A stretch of DNA of 64,000 bases from Methyloprofundus sedimenti (GTDB taxonomy: Bacteria; Pseudomonadota; Gammaproteobacteria; Methylococcales; Methylomonadaceae): contig NZ_LPUF01000006.1 in the NCBI RefSeq assembly GCF_002072955.1, forward strand, positions 1-64,000, written 5' to 3'. Of this stretch, positions 8,874-17,275 are shown piece after piece; position 1 is the stretch's first letter; every line of letters starts with the position of its first letter. The position numbers were made by a program, and so were the translations under genes. Under the pieces are notes generated by a model. The model searched no databases. It saw nothing but the letters and a program-made list of their open reading frames with translations, and was not told the DNA's origin.

Positions 8874-9506
8874 ATGCAAGTAACTTCAGATATGTTGGCT
8901 GAACTAATTAAAGCCGCGAGTGATACTATGGCAGAGCACGATGCAGAGGTAACTGAGCTGGATAAAACCCTTGGTGATGGTGATCATGTAATTAATATCC
9001 GTCGTGGACTTGGTTTTCTAGTCGAGCAAAGTGAAGAAATAAGCCAGTTAGATTGGGCTGATGCATGGAAAAAAATGGGCATGACCTGCATGAGCAAAAT
9101 CGGTGGTGCTTCAGGTTCTTTAATAGGTACTTTTTTTGTTGCCATGGGAAAAGATGCGGCAGGAAAAACAGTTGATCCTGTGGTTTTTGCTCAAGCCTTT
9201 AATGCTGCAGTAGAAGCAATGAAAGCCCGCGGAAAATCAGATGCTGGTGAAAAAACAATGTTAGATACATTAATTCCGGTAGCTAACTATCTAACTGAAA
9301 ACTGTGGTAAAACCGAGCTTCCTGCTTTATTGGCAGGACTTAAAGAAACGGCTATTAAAGGCATGGAGTCAACAAAAGTCATGCATGCAACACGAGGTCG
9401 TTCTTCATTCCTGGGTGAGCGCAGTGTGGGTCATATTGATGCTGGTGCAAGAAGTACGCAGTTAATGATTTGTGCAATTGCAGAAACAATAGAAGCGAAA
9501 TTATAG
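8874..9506 (+). CDS. dhaL: Dihydroxyacetone kinase subunit DhaL (nucleotide-binding)
   Basis: A 210-aa DAK2/DhaL domain protein. TLGDGDHVINIRRG carries the Asp cluster that coordinates Mg-ADP/ATP; KIGGASGSLIGTFF and GRSSFLGERSVGHIDAGA form the rest of the nucleotide-binding barrel. It transfers phosphate to dihydroxyacetone held covalently on DhaK. The ATG at 8874 is chosen because GAGAGGA lies about 8 bases upstream; a TTG at 8856 is also in frame but has no such site. Unlike the usual dhaKL operon, dhaK lies downstream in the opposite orientation. No PTS-type DhaM is seen, so the phosphate donor (ATP or a PTS protein) cannot be decided from the window. Confidence 0.93.
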   Translation: MQVTSDMLAELIKAASDTMAEHDAEVTELDKTLGDGDHVINIRRGLGFLVEQSEEISQLDWADAWKKMGMTCMSKIGGASGSLIGTFFVAMGKDAAGKTVDPVVFAQAFNAAVEAMKARGKSDAGEKTMLDTLIPVANYLTENCGKTELPALLAGLKETAIKGMESTKVMHATRGRSSFLGERSVGHIDAGARSTQLMICAIAETIEAKL

Positions 9507-9633
9507 GCTGTTCCTTAGTTATAGAGTATGACAACTTTATCTGTTGCATTTAACAAGAATGATTTTTTATTGCTGGTGGATGTGTAACCGGTACAGTAAC
9601 GTGCATTAAAAATCAGTTACAGGATTGTTGTGT

Positions 9634-9657
9634 AAGGTGGGCATTGCCCACCTTTTT
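9634..9657 (+). terminator. Intrinsic terminator of dhaL
   Basis: AAGGTGGGC (9634-9642), a three-base loop, then GCCCACCTT (9646-9654) with the T run continuing to 9657: a nine-pair GC-rich hairpin. It lies about 130 bp behind dhaL, inside the 368-bp space between the convergent dhaL and dhaK genes. The remainder of that space (9658-9874) holds no gene; an imperfect GCCAGCAC/GTGTTGGC hairpin near 9757-9780 may serve dhaK. Confidence 0.82.
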
Positions 9658-9874
9658 ACTTTGTAGGGATTGAAATATACAATACTGTCTTGTTAATGAA
9701 CAAAGCTGAGGTTTGTTATTTCTGGTTAAATTAGGAATGTGTTTTTTTTGGCTTTGCCAGCACCACGGCTTTGTGTTGGCAAGAATGCTGATTAAAAACC
9801 GTGGTAGTGTTCAGGCTAAAATAGTCTATCGTCTGCTGATTTTTTTTCAGACGCTAGAAGGGGATGGGTAAAAC

Positions 9875-10864
9875 CTAGCAACCCCAGCGTAAATTAGCTG
9901 TATGCACAGGCGCATCCCATAATCCGATTAATTCATCATCTAACAAAGTAACCGTAATAGAAACACCTGCCATATCTAAGGCAGTAGTGTACTCACCGAC
10001 CAAAGAACGCTCAATAATAACGCCACGTTCTTCCCAGTATTGACATGCTAAATCAAAGATTAAGTACTGTTCCATTGGCGGAGTAGCACCCAGGCCATTA
10101 ACATGTAGCAGGATTCTTTGTCCTTTTTGTGGCTTTAAATCATCGTCAATCGCTTTGGCAATAATTGCAACAATTTCAGTAGCTGTACCCAGTTTCATGG
10201 TTTTAATGCCGCGTTCACCGTGAATACCGACACCCATTTCCATTTCATCTTCTGCAAGTGTAAAGGTAGGTTCTCCTAACGCAGGAATAGTGCAACTTGT
10301 TAATGCAACACCCATGGATGCAGTACTATTAGCAACACGGTCACCGATTGCTTTACATGTAGCCAGATCTGCGCCATTTTCAGCTGCCGCACCAACCATT
10401 TTTTCAACAATTAATGTTCCAGCAACACCGCGGCGACCAGTACTGTGATCTTTAGGTAAAGATACGTCATCTGCAACAATCACTGATTCAGAAGGGAAGT
10501 CGGTCATTTCAGCGCCGATTTCGAAGTTCATGATATCGCCCGCATAGTTTTTTACTATATATATCACACCCGCTTCGGTGCCCACTGCTTCAGCTGCAGC
10601 CATCATTTGGTCAGGGGTTGGTGAGGTAAAGGTTTGTCCTGGACAAGCAGCATCCAGCATGCCTTTGCCAACAAAGCCTGCATGTAGTGGCTCATGTCCT
10701 GCGCCGCCGCCTGAAATAACAACTACTTTATTTTTAGGAGTAGGGGCTACGCGAGTGATGTAGCAAGGGTCAGGATTTAGCTTTAAAATGTCTTGATGTG
10801 CTTTCGCAACACCTTTTATACTTTCGTTAAACAGGTTTTCGATGGTGTTATAAAATTTTTTCAT
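9875..10864 (-). CDS. dhaK: Dihydroxyacetone kinase subunit DhaK (substrate-binding)
   Basis: A 329-aa DAK1/DhaK domain protein, normal in length. VVVISGGGAGHEPLHAGFVG and NYAGDIMNFEIGAE form the active-site region, DDVSLPKDHSTGRRGVAGT is a conserved loop, and GVGIHGERG (His at about residue 215) carries the histidine that binds dihydroxyacetone as a hemiaminal. The protein forms dihydroxyacetone phosphate together with DhaL. An AGGA sequence precedes the ATG on the minus strand. It ends facing dhaL. The upstream space shared with the TRAP transporter genes contains a perfect 14-bp palindrome (10991-11004), a candidate operator. In one-carbon metabolism this enzyme could recycle dihydroxyacetone, but that is inference. 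Confidence 0.94.
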   Translation of the reverse strand: MKKFYNTIENLFNESIKGVAKAHQDILKLNPDPCYITRVAPTPKNKVVVISGGGAGHEPLHAGFVGKGMLDAACPGQTFTSPTPDQMMAAAEAVGTEAGVIYIVKNYAGDIMNFEIGAEMTDFPSESVIVADDVSLPKDHSTGRRGVAGTLIVEKMVGAAAENGADLATCKAIGDRVANSTASMGVALTSCTIPALGEPTFTLAEDEMEMGVGIHGERGIKTMKLGTATEIVAIIAKAIDDDLKPQKGQRILLHVNGLGATPPMEQYLIFDLACQYWEERGVIIERSLVGEYTTALDMAGVSITVTLLDDELIGLWDAPVHTANLRWGC

Positions 10865-10990
10865 TAGTAGTTTCCTGAAATTATTGTTGTTTTCCTGAGA
10901 TACATATTAGTGCTCGTGTGTGATTATACTTCATGTGCTTTCTGATAGAAAATGCGCTTGTTAAAATCATACCTGGAAAAGGTTGAATAG

Positions 10991-11004
10991 GGTTTGTACA
11001 AACC
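10991..11004. promoter_or_regulatory. Perfect 14-bp palindrome, candidate operator
   Basis: GGTTTGTACAAACC reads the same on both strands and lies 127 bp upstream of the dhaK start, between dhaK and the divergent TRAP genes. The TTGTACAA core looks like a dimeric repressor site, but no regulator gene is adjacent and no second copy was noticed. Function is inferred from symmetry and position only. Confidence 0.4.
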
Positions 11005-11150
11005 GTGTATTCTATATTCGTAATATTCCCTCAGAAACCCTTTTTGCAACAGAATTCTGGTTGAGCGGAGTTTACTTGCTTCAGATTAATTCTGATTATG
11101 ATGCATTTAGAGTTGCGGGCTGAAGTCCGTTTTCATTGTTATGCAGTAAA

Positions 11151-11310
11151 TACTTCGTGCGGTCACATATGCGGTTTTCTAGTAGCCGATTTTAGCCGAT
11201 AGCCGCGTTGCTGAAACAGTTACGTAGCTTGCTATGCGCCTGTTTCAGCGCCTTGCTCTTGACTAAAATCAATTCGCTATAAAATTCCGCATCTGTGACC
11301 GCGCGAAGTA
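11151..11310. repeat. 160-bp palindromic element with terminal inverted repeats (MITE-like)
   Basis: The ends TACTTCGTGCGGTCACATAT (from 11151) and the reverse complement of the sequence finishing at 11310 match with few mismatches over about 28 bp. Inside, CTGAAACAG (11211-11219) and CTGTTTCAG (11239-11247 region) form the apex, and the arms between (TAGCCGATTTTAG... / ...CTAAAATCAATTCGCTA) also pair imperfectly. The whole element can fold into one long cruciform or RNA hairpin and codes for no protein. Its structure suggests a non-autonomous mobile or dispersed intergenic repeat. It is 43 bp before the TRAP permease gene. Confidence 0.72.
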
Positions 11311-11353
11311 TAATAACTGGCTAACATTTATTTATCAGTTTCCAGAAGTATTT

Positions 11354-11887
11354 ATGTCCTTACTTTTTTCTTTTTTTCGGCGTAGTACGCATTCGATTGA
11401 CTCTTTAAACGAGTATGTTGGTCGTTTTGTGTCCTGGTTGACCTTGGTCCTGGTTTTAGTGACATTTTGTATTGTGTTGCTGCGTTATCTATTTGATCTT
11501 AGCTGGGTACCGATGCAGGAGTCTATTATTTATCTGCATGGACTGGTATTTATGCTGGGAGCTGCGTATACACTAAAACATGATAGACATGTACGGGTTG
11601 ATATTGTCTATCAGCGTTGTACGCCAAAAGTCAAAGCATGGATTGATTTATTGGGCACGCTGTTTTTATTGTTGCCTGTGGCTGGATTTATTCTCTGGAG
11701 CAGCTGGGGTTATGTAATGGATTCCTGGGATATATTAGAGAGTTCACGTAACTCAGGAGGCTTGCCTATTATCTATTTACTTAAATCCTGTTTGTTATTG
11801 ATGTCTGGCTTGTTGATCTTACAGGGCTTGTCAATATTTATGAGCAAGATAGTCTACTTATTTGCACCGGGAATAAAGCATGGATAG
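11354..11887 (+). CDS. TRAP transporter small permease (DctQ-type)
   Basis: A 177-aa membrane protein with four predicted helices (about residues 27-49, 63-80, 98-120, 140-163). It has the DctQ-type PMQESIIYLHGLVFMLGAAYTLKHDRHVRVDIV segment, where the conserved Glu and basic patch contact the large subunit. It overlaps the DctM gene by 8 bp. TRAP transporters import organic acids or related solutes with a sodium gradient and need a periplasmic binding protein, which is not encoded in this window. The start follows an AGAAG sequence. The palindromic repeat ends just upstream and may shape its transcript. Confidence 0.88.
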   Translation: MSLLFSFFRRSTHSIDSLNEYVGRFVSWLTLVLVLVTFCIVLLRYLFDLSWVPMQESIIYLHGLVFMLGAAYTLKHDRHVRVDIVYQRCTPKVKAWIDLLGTLFLLLPVAGFILWSSWGYVMDSWDILESSRNSGGLPIIYLLKSCLLLMSGLLILQGLSIFMSKIVYLFAPGIKHG

Positions 11888-13256
11888 TTATATGGCTCTA
11901 TGGATGTTCCTTGCGGTCTTTGTGGTTTTATTGTCAGGTTATCCGGTTGCTTTCGTGCTCAGTGGGACGGCATTGATGTTTGCCTTATTAGGCCTGCAGC
12001 TGGATACTTTTGATGCAGATTTTTTAACGGCTTTGCCCAATCGTTTGTTTGGTATTATAAATAATGAAACGTTGATTGCCGTGCCCTTATTTGTCTTTAT
12101 GGGGGTGATGCTGGAACGGGCAAAGATTGCTGAATCTTTACTGGAGGCAATGTCGGAATTATTTGGTTCCTTACATGGTGGACTGGGTTTGGCAGTAACA
12201 ATTGTGGGCATGCTAATGGCGGCCAGTACAGGTATTGTCGGTGCTACTGTTGTGACTATGGGTCTATTGTCCTTACCGACCATGCTAAAGAGCGGTTATC
12301 ACCCTACGATTTCCTGCGGTATTATCTGTGCCTCAGGCACATTGGGGCAAATTATTCCTCCTTCAATTGTTCTGGTATTACTAGGCGATGTTATGTCTTC
12401 AGCCTATCAGCAGGCACAATTAGAAATGGGAGTTTTCGCGCCTGAAACAATTTCTGTGGGGGATTTATTTGCCGGGGCCATATTACCAGGCTTGTTACTG
12501 GTAATATTGTATCTGATTTATATTACGCTAACAGCGTGGATATGCCCTGCCAGTATGCCAAAGCCGAAAATAACGGAGCGCCATCAATCAGGCTTTTATT
12601 TGCGTGTTTGTAGAAGCTTATTACCCCCCTTGATGTTGATATTAGCCGTATTAGGGTCAATCATTGGAGGCCTGGCAACTCCAACCGAAGCCGCTTCGGT
12701 AGGGGCTATGGGCGCTCTATTCTTGGCATTTATCAACAAGCAGTTAAGTAAAGACATTTTGCAAGAAGTAATGCACAACACAACTCAAATCACCAGCATG
12801 GTATTTATGATCCTGATTGGTGCTGCGCTCTTTTCTTTAGTGTTTAGAGGCTTTGAAGGTGATGAGCTGATTGTCGAACTACTGTCTGATTTACCGGGCG
12901 GGAAATTTGGTGCTCTGTTTATGGTCATGCTGGTGATGTTTTTACTCGGCTTTGTGTTGGACTTTATTGAGATCACTTTTGTTATTGTACCTATTGTTGG
13001 CCCGGTTTTATTAGCGATGGGTATTGACCCTGTATGGCTAGGCATTATGATTGCATTAAATTTACAAACCTCGTTTCTAACGCCGCCTTTTGGTTTTGCA
13101 CTTTTTTACTTACGCGGTGTTGCCCCTGCCGCAGTGACAACCGGACAAATTTATAAAGGTGTTATACCTTTTATTATCATACAATTATTGTTGCTCGGAA
13201 TATTGGCCTACTTTCCTGAGCTGGCAACCTGGTTACCTTCAATTATTTATGCTTGA
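11880..13256 (+). CDS. TRAP transporter large permease (DctM-type)
   Basis: A 458-aa DctM family membrane protein with 11-12 hydrophobic segments. Conserved features include IPLF-type AVPLFVFMGVMLERAKIAE, AASTGIVGATVVTMGLLSLPTML, ASGTLGQIIPPSIVLVLLGD and the C-terminal LNLQTSFLTPPFGFALFYLRG. These match the twin re-entrant hairpins that bind sodium and solute. It is coupled to the small permease by an 8-bp overlap. No binding protein follows: the next gene is lptM, 4 bp downstream, so the TRAP pair may be co-transcribed with lptM-lysA-dapF. The long second loop (AQLEMGVFAPETIS) resembles the mannitol/chloroaromatic-type subgroup, but the substrate is unknown. Confidence 0.93.
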   Translation: MDSYMALWMFLAVFVVLLSGYPVAFVLSGTALMFALLGLQLDTFDADFLTALPNRLFGIINNETLIAVPLFVFMGVMLERAKIAESLLEAMSELFGSLHGGLGLAVTIVGMLMAASTGIVGATVVTMGLLSLPTMLKSGYHPTISCGIICASGTLGQIIPPSIVLVLLGDVMSSAYQQAQLEMGVFAPETISVGDLFAGAILPGLLLVILYLIYITLTAWICPASMPKPKITERHQSGFYLRVCRSLLPPLMLILAVLGSIIGGLATPTEAASVGAMGALFLAFINKQLSKDILQEVMHNTTQITSMVFMILIGAALFSLVFRGFEGDELIVELLSDLPGGKFGALFMVMLVMFLLGFVLDFIEITFVIVPIVGPVLLAMGIDPVWLGIMIALNLQTSFLTPPFGFALFYLRGVAPAAVTTGQIYKGVIPFIIIQLLLLGILAYFPELATWLPSIIYA

Positions 13257-13260
13257 TGTC

Positions 13261-13413
13261 ATGAAAAACAGACGATTATTAATTTTTATATTATTTAGCG
13301 TTATATTAAACGCATGTGGCCAGCAAGGGCCTTTATTTATGCCGGTAGAAGATGAAGTGATACAAAGTCCGCCTCCAATAGAAAGCGACAAGCAAGAAGC
13401 AGGAACCCATTGA
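13261..13413 (+). CDS. lptM: Small lipoprotein LptM/YifL family
   Basis: A 50-aa protein with a lipoprotein signal peptide and lipobox LNAC (Cys at about residue 19), followed directly by GQQGPLFMP, the hallmark of LptM (CGQKGPLYLP type). In Enterobacteria LptM is an outer-membrane lipoprotein that assists maturation of the LPS translocon LptD. The gene sits where the family is normally found, just before lysA and dapF; its TGA overlaps the lysA ATG. A longer in-frame start at 13159 lies inside dctM and would spoil the signal peptide, so the ATG at 13261 is preferred. Confidence 0.82.
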   Translation: MKNRRLLIFILFSVILNACGQQGPLFMPVEDEVIQSPPPIESDKQEAGTH

Positions 13414-14657
13414 TGGATTATTTTAATTATCGTGAACAAAGGCTCTTTGCTGAAGATGTTGCTGTCGAGGACATCATCACCGAATACGGGTCACCATGCT
13501 ATATTTATTCCAAAGCAACTTTAGAACGTCATTGGCATGCCTTTGATTCAGCCTTTGGTAAACAAGCACATTTGATTTGTTATGCGGTTAAAGCCAATTC
13601 CAATATTGCCATCTTAAATACCTTGGCGCTCTTGGGTTCTGGTTTTGATATTGTTTCATTGGGTGAGCTGGAGCGGGTGCTAGCTGCACAAAGTGATCCG
13701 AAAAAAGTGGTTTTTTCAGGTGTGGGTAAGCGTGAAGACGAAATTAGAGCAGCGTTAAAGGTTGGTATTCGTTGTTTTAATATTGAGGTACAAGGTGAAC
13801 TGGATAGAATTAACCAGATAGCTGGCGAGTTAGGCGTGATAGCTCCTGTTTCTTTTCGGGTAAATCCGGATGTGGATGCGAAAACACATCCTTATATTTC
13901 AACTGGTTTAAAAGAAAATAAATTTGGTATTGACATAGAAGGAGCGCTGGATGAATATCGACGCGCAGCTGCAATGCCGCATATTGAAATTGTCGGCATT
14001 GATTGTCATATAGGTTCACAATTAATTGAAACACGGCCTTTCCTGGATGCTTTGGAGCGTGTATTGAAAATTGTTAATGCTTTAAAAGCTGAAGGAATTG
14101 TATTGCATCACTTAGATTTGGGCGGTGGTTTAGGTATTTGCTATAACGATGAAACTCCTCCTGAGCCTGCTGAATATGTTGCTGCTCTTTTAAAAGGGCT
14201 TGGCGATAATAATTTAGAGATTTTACTGGAGCCGGGGCGGGCTATTTCAGGAAATGCCGGTATTTTAGTCACTAAAGTCGAATATTTAAAACCTACCGAA
14301 TATAAGAATTTTGCCATTGTCGATGCCGCGATGAATGATTTAGTGCGCCCATCATTATACGGCTCATGGCAAGCAATTATTCCAGTGCAGTTGGGGAGCA
14401 AGGAGCCAGAGAATGAGTGGGATGTAGTAGGCCCCGTATGTGAAACCGGCGATTTTCTGGGTAAAGATCGACGTTTGGCTCTAAGTCAGGGTGATTTATT
14501 GGCAATTCGATCTTCGGGAGCCTATGGTTTTACCATGAGTTCAAACTATAATTCTAGACCTAGAATCGCTGAGATTATGGTTGATGGTGATCGCATGCAC
14601 TTAATAAGAGAGCGTGAAAGTGTCGCACAATTATGGGCTGGTGAGCATTTATTGTAG
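13413..14657 (+). CDS. lysA: Diaminopimelate decarboxylase
   Basis: A 414-aa fold-type III PLP enzyme that makes lysine from meso-diaminopimelate. CYAVKANSN contains the PLP lysine (about residue 59). HIGSQ, DLGGGLGICY and EPGRAISGNAG bind the cofactor phosphate, and GPVCETGDFLG holds the active-site Cys contributed by the second subunit. The ATG at 13413 overlaps the lptM stop (TGATG); a TTG three bases upstream is less likely. The next gene is dapF, which makes its substrate, so the two form a lysine and peptidoglycan precursor operon. Confidence 0.96.
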   Translation: MDYFNYREQRLFAEDVAVEDIITEYGSPCYIYSKATLERHWHAFDSAFGKQAHLICYAVKANSNIAILNTLALLGSGFDIVSLGELERVLAAQSDPKKVVFSGVGKREDEIRAALKVGIRCFNIEVQGELDRINQIAGELGVIAPVSFRVNPDVDAKTHPYISTGLKENKFGIDIEGALDEYRRAAAMPHIEIVGIDCHIGSQLIETRPFLDALERVLKIVNALKAEGIVLHHLDLGGGLGICYNDETPPEPAEYVAALLKGLGDNNLEILLEPGRAISGNAGILVTKVEYLKPTEYKNFAIVDAAMNDLVRPSLYGSWQAIIPVQLGSKEPENEWDVVGPVCETGDFLGKDRRLALSQGDLLAIRSSGAYGFTMSSNYNSRPRIAEIMVDGDRMHLIRERESVAQLWAGEHLL

Positions 14658-14717
14658 AGCGCAGGGGATACACCTGTACCTTCGTTTTACAACGTTGAGA
14701 TTTATGGAAATAGTTGG

Positions 14718-15548
14718 ATGATAATTGAATTTACAAAAATGCATGGTCTGGGAAATGACTTTGTCGTGGTTGATGCTATTCGACAGCAGATTTCTCTAAC
14801 GCCTGAACAGATTCGGTTTGTTGCTAATCGGCATTTCGGTGTGGGTTGTGATCAGTTGTTATTAGTTGAAAATACTCTGCATTCTGATGCAGACTTTCGC
14901 TATCGTATTTTCAATGCAGATGGGAGTGAAGTAGCACAATGTGGAAATGGTGCGCGTTGTTTCGCACGCTTTATCAGAGACAAAAAATTATCCTATAAAG
15001 ATACTATTCTAGTAGATACTCATGCGGGGCAGTTGTTATTGACTTTTGATAATGATGGGTTAATCACGGTCAATATGGGGATACCACTGCATGAGCCCAC
15101 GCTAATTCCGCTTAAAACAGAGCAGGAAGAAAAGTTGTATACTGTGATGCTTAATAATGTAGAAAAAGCCTTTGGAGCAGTGTCTTTAGGTAATCCACAT
15201 GCAGTATTGCAAGTGGCTGATGTGGAGCTAGCTGTTGTAGACGAAGTCGGTGAAGCGCTGGAAAGTCATGCTTTTTTTCCCGAGAGAGTGAATATCGGCT
15301 TTATGCAGGTAATCGATCGAAATAAGATAAAATTGCGTGTTTTTGAGCGAGGGGCAGGAGAAACTTTGGCCTGTGGTAGTGGGGCCTGCGCCGCAGTTGT
15401 TATTGGTATAGAACAACAGCTATTAGCGAATGATGTGCTGGTTGAGCTACCGGGAGGGCAGCTTAAAATCAGTTGGCAAGGTCGCGGTAACCCTGTTTTT
15501 ATGACTGGACCGGCAGTCAGTGTTTTTGAAGGAAGTATCGAGTTATGA
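14718..15548 (+). CDS. dapF: Diaminopimelate epimerase
   Basis: A 276-aa cofactor-independent epimerase converting LL- to meso-diaminopimelate. The two catalytic cysteines are visible in AQCGNGARCFARF (about residue 75) and LACGSGACAAVV (about residue 219). MHGLGNDFVVVD at the N-terminus is typical. Sixty bases separate it from lysA. It overlaps the following DUF484 gene by 4 bp, the usual pseudomonad/gammaproteobacterial order. Confidence 0.97.
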   Translation: MIIEFTKMHGLGNDFVVVDAIRQQISLTPEQIRFVANRHFGVGCDQLLLVENTLHSDADFRYRIFNADGSEVAQCGNGARCFARFIRDKKLSYKDTILVDTHAGQLLLTFDNDGLITVNMGIPLHEPTLIPLKTEQEEKLYTVMLNNVEKAFGAVSLGNPHAVLQVADVELAVVDEVGEALESHAFFPERVNIGFMQVIDRNKIKLRVFERGAGETLACGSGACAAVVIGIEQQLLANDVLVELPGGQLKISWQGRGNPVFMTGPAVSVFEGSIEL

Positions 15549-16225
15549 GTGAATTGAGTTCAATGGAAGTGGAGGCTTATTTGAAACAGCATCCAGACTT
15601 TTTTCATGAACATTTAGAGTTATTAGAGCATATCAGTATTCCGCACCCGAGTGGTGACGCTGTGTCATTGATTTCTAAGCAATTAGAATTATTTCGTATC
15701 CGACATTATGAAATGGAAACCCAGCTAAATGGACTGATTGAAATCGCCAGAGAAAACGATAATTCTGCTAATAAAATGCACGAACTAATTTTGGCCGTGC
15801 TAGAAGCGGATACGCTGGAAACAGCGATTGAAAATTTGAATGTGGTTATGGCTGAATGCTTTTTAACTGATTTTTTTGCCGTCAGGATTATTAGCGCTGA
15901 CCAGAGTAATAATGCATTGGCGGATTTATTTGTCGATCCTGAAAGTGCAGAGCTAACACATTTTATTACTGAATTAAATAGTAATCAGGCTAACTGCGGT
16001 CGACCCACTTTGGCACAGTCCAGATTTTTGTTTGGTGAAAATGCACTCGAAGTAAAGTCATGCGTTATTATTCCTATGGCGTATACTGAAATTGAAGGTT
16101 TGGTTGCAATCGGCAGCCGTGAAGAAGACCGCTTCCATTACAGTATGGGGCATTTATTTCTAACGCAAATAAGTGAGATTATTGGAACGCGTTTCGCAGC
16201 GTTGTTAAAGAACGCGACAGTATGA
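15545..16225 (+). CDS. DUF484 family protein
   Basis: A 226-aa protein of the DUF484 family. It begins with a short helical head (VEAYLKQHPDFFHEHLELL), then a coiled segment (ISKQLELFRIRHYEMETQL) and a GAF-like C-terminal domain (VMAECFLTDFFAVRII ... IPMAYTEIEGLVAIGSREEDRFHYSMG). Its function is unknown, but it is nearly always found between dapF and xerC. It overlaps both neighbours by 4 bp, so it is translated in one operon with them. Confidence 0.9.
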   Translation: MSELSSMEVEAYLKQHPDFFHEHLELLEHISIPHPSGDAVSLISKQLELFRIRHYEMETQLNGLIEIARENDNSANKMHELILAVLEADTLETAIENLNVVMAECFLTDFFAVRIISADQSNNALADLFVDPESAELTHFITELNSNQANCGRPTLAQSRFLFGENALEVKSCVIIPMAYTEIEGLVAIGSREEDRFHYSMGHLFLTQISEIIGTRFAALLKNATV

Positions 16226-17130
16226 TGCTAGAGCAAGCCAGGCAACAAGTCGCTGACTTTTTACAGCAGATAAAATTCGCAAGGCGTGTTTCTGAGCATA
16301 CAGTGAATAACTATCAGAGGGATTTAAAGCGCTTGAGCAGTTTTTGTGACAAGCATATGATATCGGACTGGGTGGCGTTGAGTTCTGCAGATATTCTTAA
16401 GCATATAGCTGAGCGACATCGTGCGGGTTTATGCAGTAAAAGCCTGCAGCGTGAACTTTCTGCGATAAGAAGTTTTTATTTATTTTTGATGAAAACCGGT
16501 CAGGCAGACAATAATCCGGCGCAACATGTAAAAGCACCAAAACAAGCAAGGAAACTTCCTAAAACTCTTGATGTAGATCAAGTAAGTGCGTTATTGGATG
16601 CTGGTACGAATTCTGTGCTAGAACTGCGTGATGTGGCAATGTTTGAGTTATTTTACTCATCTGGACTGCGATTGAATGAACTGAGTTCATTAAATCTGGC
16701 GGATATAGATGTTTATGATAAGCAATTAACGGTGGTGAAGGGTAAAGGCGGGAAAACGCGGTTGTTACCCGTTGGAAGCAAGGCAATACAGGCGTTACAG
16801 AAATGGCTTAAAGCACGGCCGGCGGTAAATGAAAATGAACGTGCATTGTTCACAAGTACGCAAGGGAAACGTCTAGGAAATCGCAGTATACAGTTGCGTT
16901 TAAAGCAATGGTGTATTAAAAAAGGCATTCCCGAATCAGTCCATCCGCATATGTTACGTCATTCTTTTGCTACACATTTGCTGGAAACCAGTCAGGATTT
17001 AAGAGCAGTGCAAGAATTGCTGGGACATGAAAATATTAGTACCACACAAATTTATACACATCTGGATTTTCAACATCTAGCCGAAGTGTATGATCGCTCA
17101 CATCCGCGTGCTAAAAAATCCAGCAAATGA
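16222..17130 (+). CDS. xerC: Tyrosine recombinase XerC
   Basis: A 302-aa chromosome-dimer resolution recombinase. The N-terminal SAM-like domain (about 1-95) precedes the catalytic domain, which shows Arg in SSGLRLNEL, Lys in VVKGKGGKTRLLPVG, HxxR in HMLRHSFATHLLE, His in LGHENISTTQIYTH and the Tyr nucleophile in IYTHLDF. The length and end (DRSHPRAKK) match XerC rather than a phage integrase. The context dapF-DUF484-xerC supports this. With XerD it resolves chromosome dimers at dif. Confidence 0.95.
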   Translation: MMLEQARQQVADFLQQIKFARRVSEHTVNNYQRDLKRLSSFCDKHMISDWVALSSADILKHIAERHRAGLCSKSLQRELSAIRSFYLFLMKTGQADNNPAQHVKAPKQARKLPKTLDVDQVSALLDAGTNSVLELRDVAMFELFYSSGLRLNELSSLNLADIDVYDKQLTVVKGKGGKTRLLPVGSKAIQALQKWLKARPAVNENERALFTSTQGKRLGNRSIQLRLKQWCIKKGIPESVHPHMLRHSFATHLLETSQDLRAVQELLGHENISTTQIYTHLDFQHLAEVYDRSHPRAKKSSK

Positions 17131-17275
17131 ATTTGAGCATTTTCTCAGGGGATTTATCTATGCCTATTACAGATAAATAATGTTAATATAGTATTTATTA
17201 GTTTGTACTGACGTGATAGATGGTTTTTCTTGTTGAGTTTGCAGACATCATTACTAAATAGAATAGGATTATAAA

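Noticed and set aside
9830-9853. CGTCTG/CAGACG hairpin as dhaK terminator
   Set aside because: On the minus strand the A run is in the loop and no T run follows the stem.
16222-17130. Tyrosine recombinase as a sign of a prophage or integron
   Set aside because: Length, ending and the dapF-DUF484 context identify the housekeeping XerC; no phage genes or att repeats are near.
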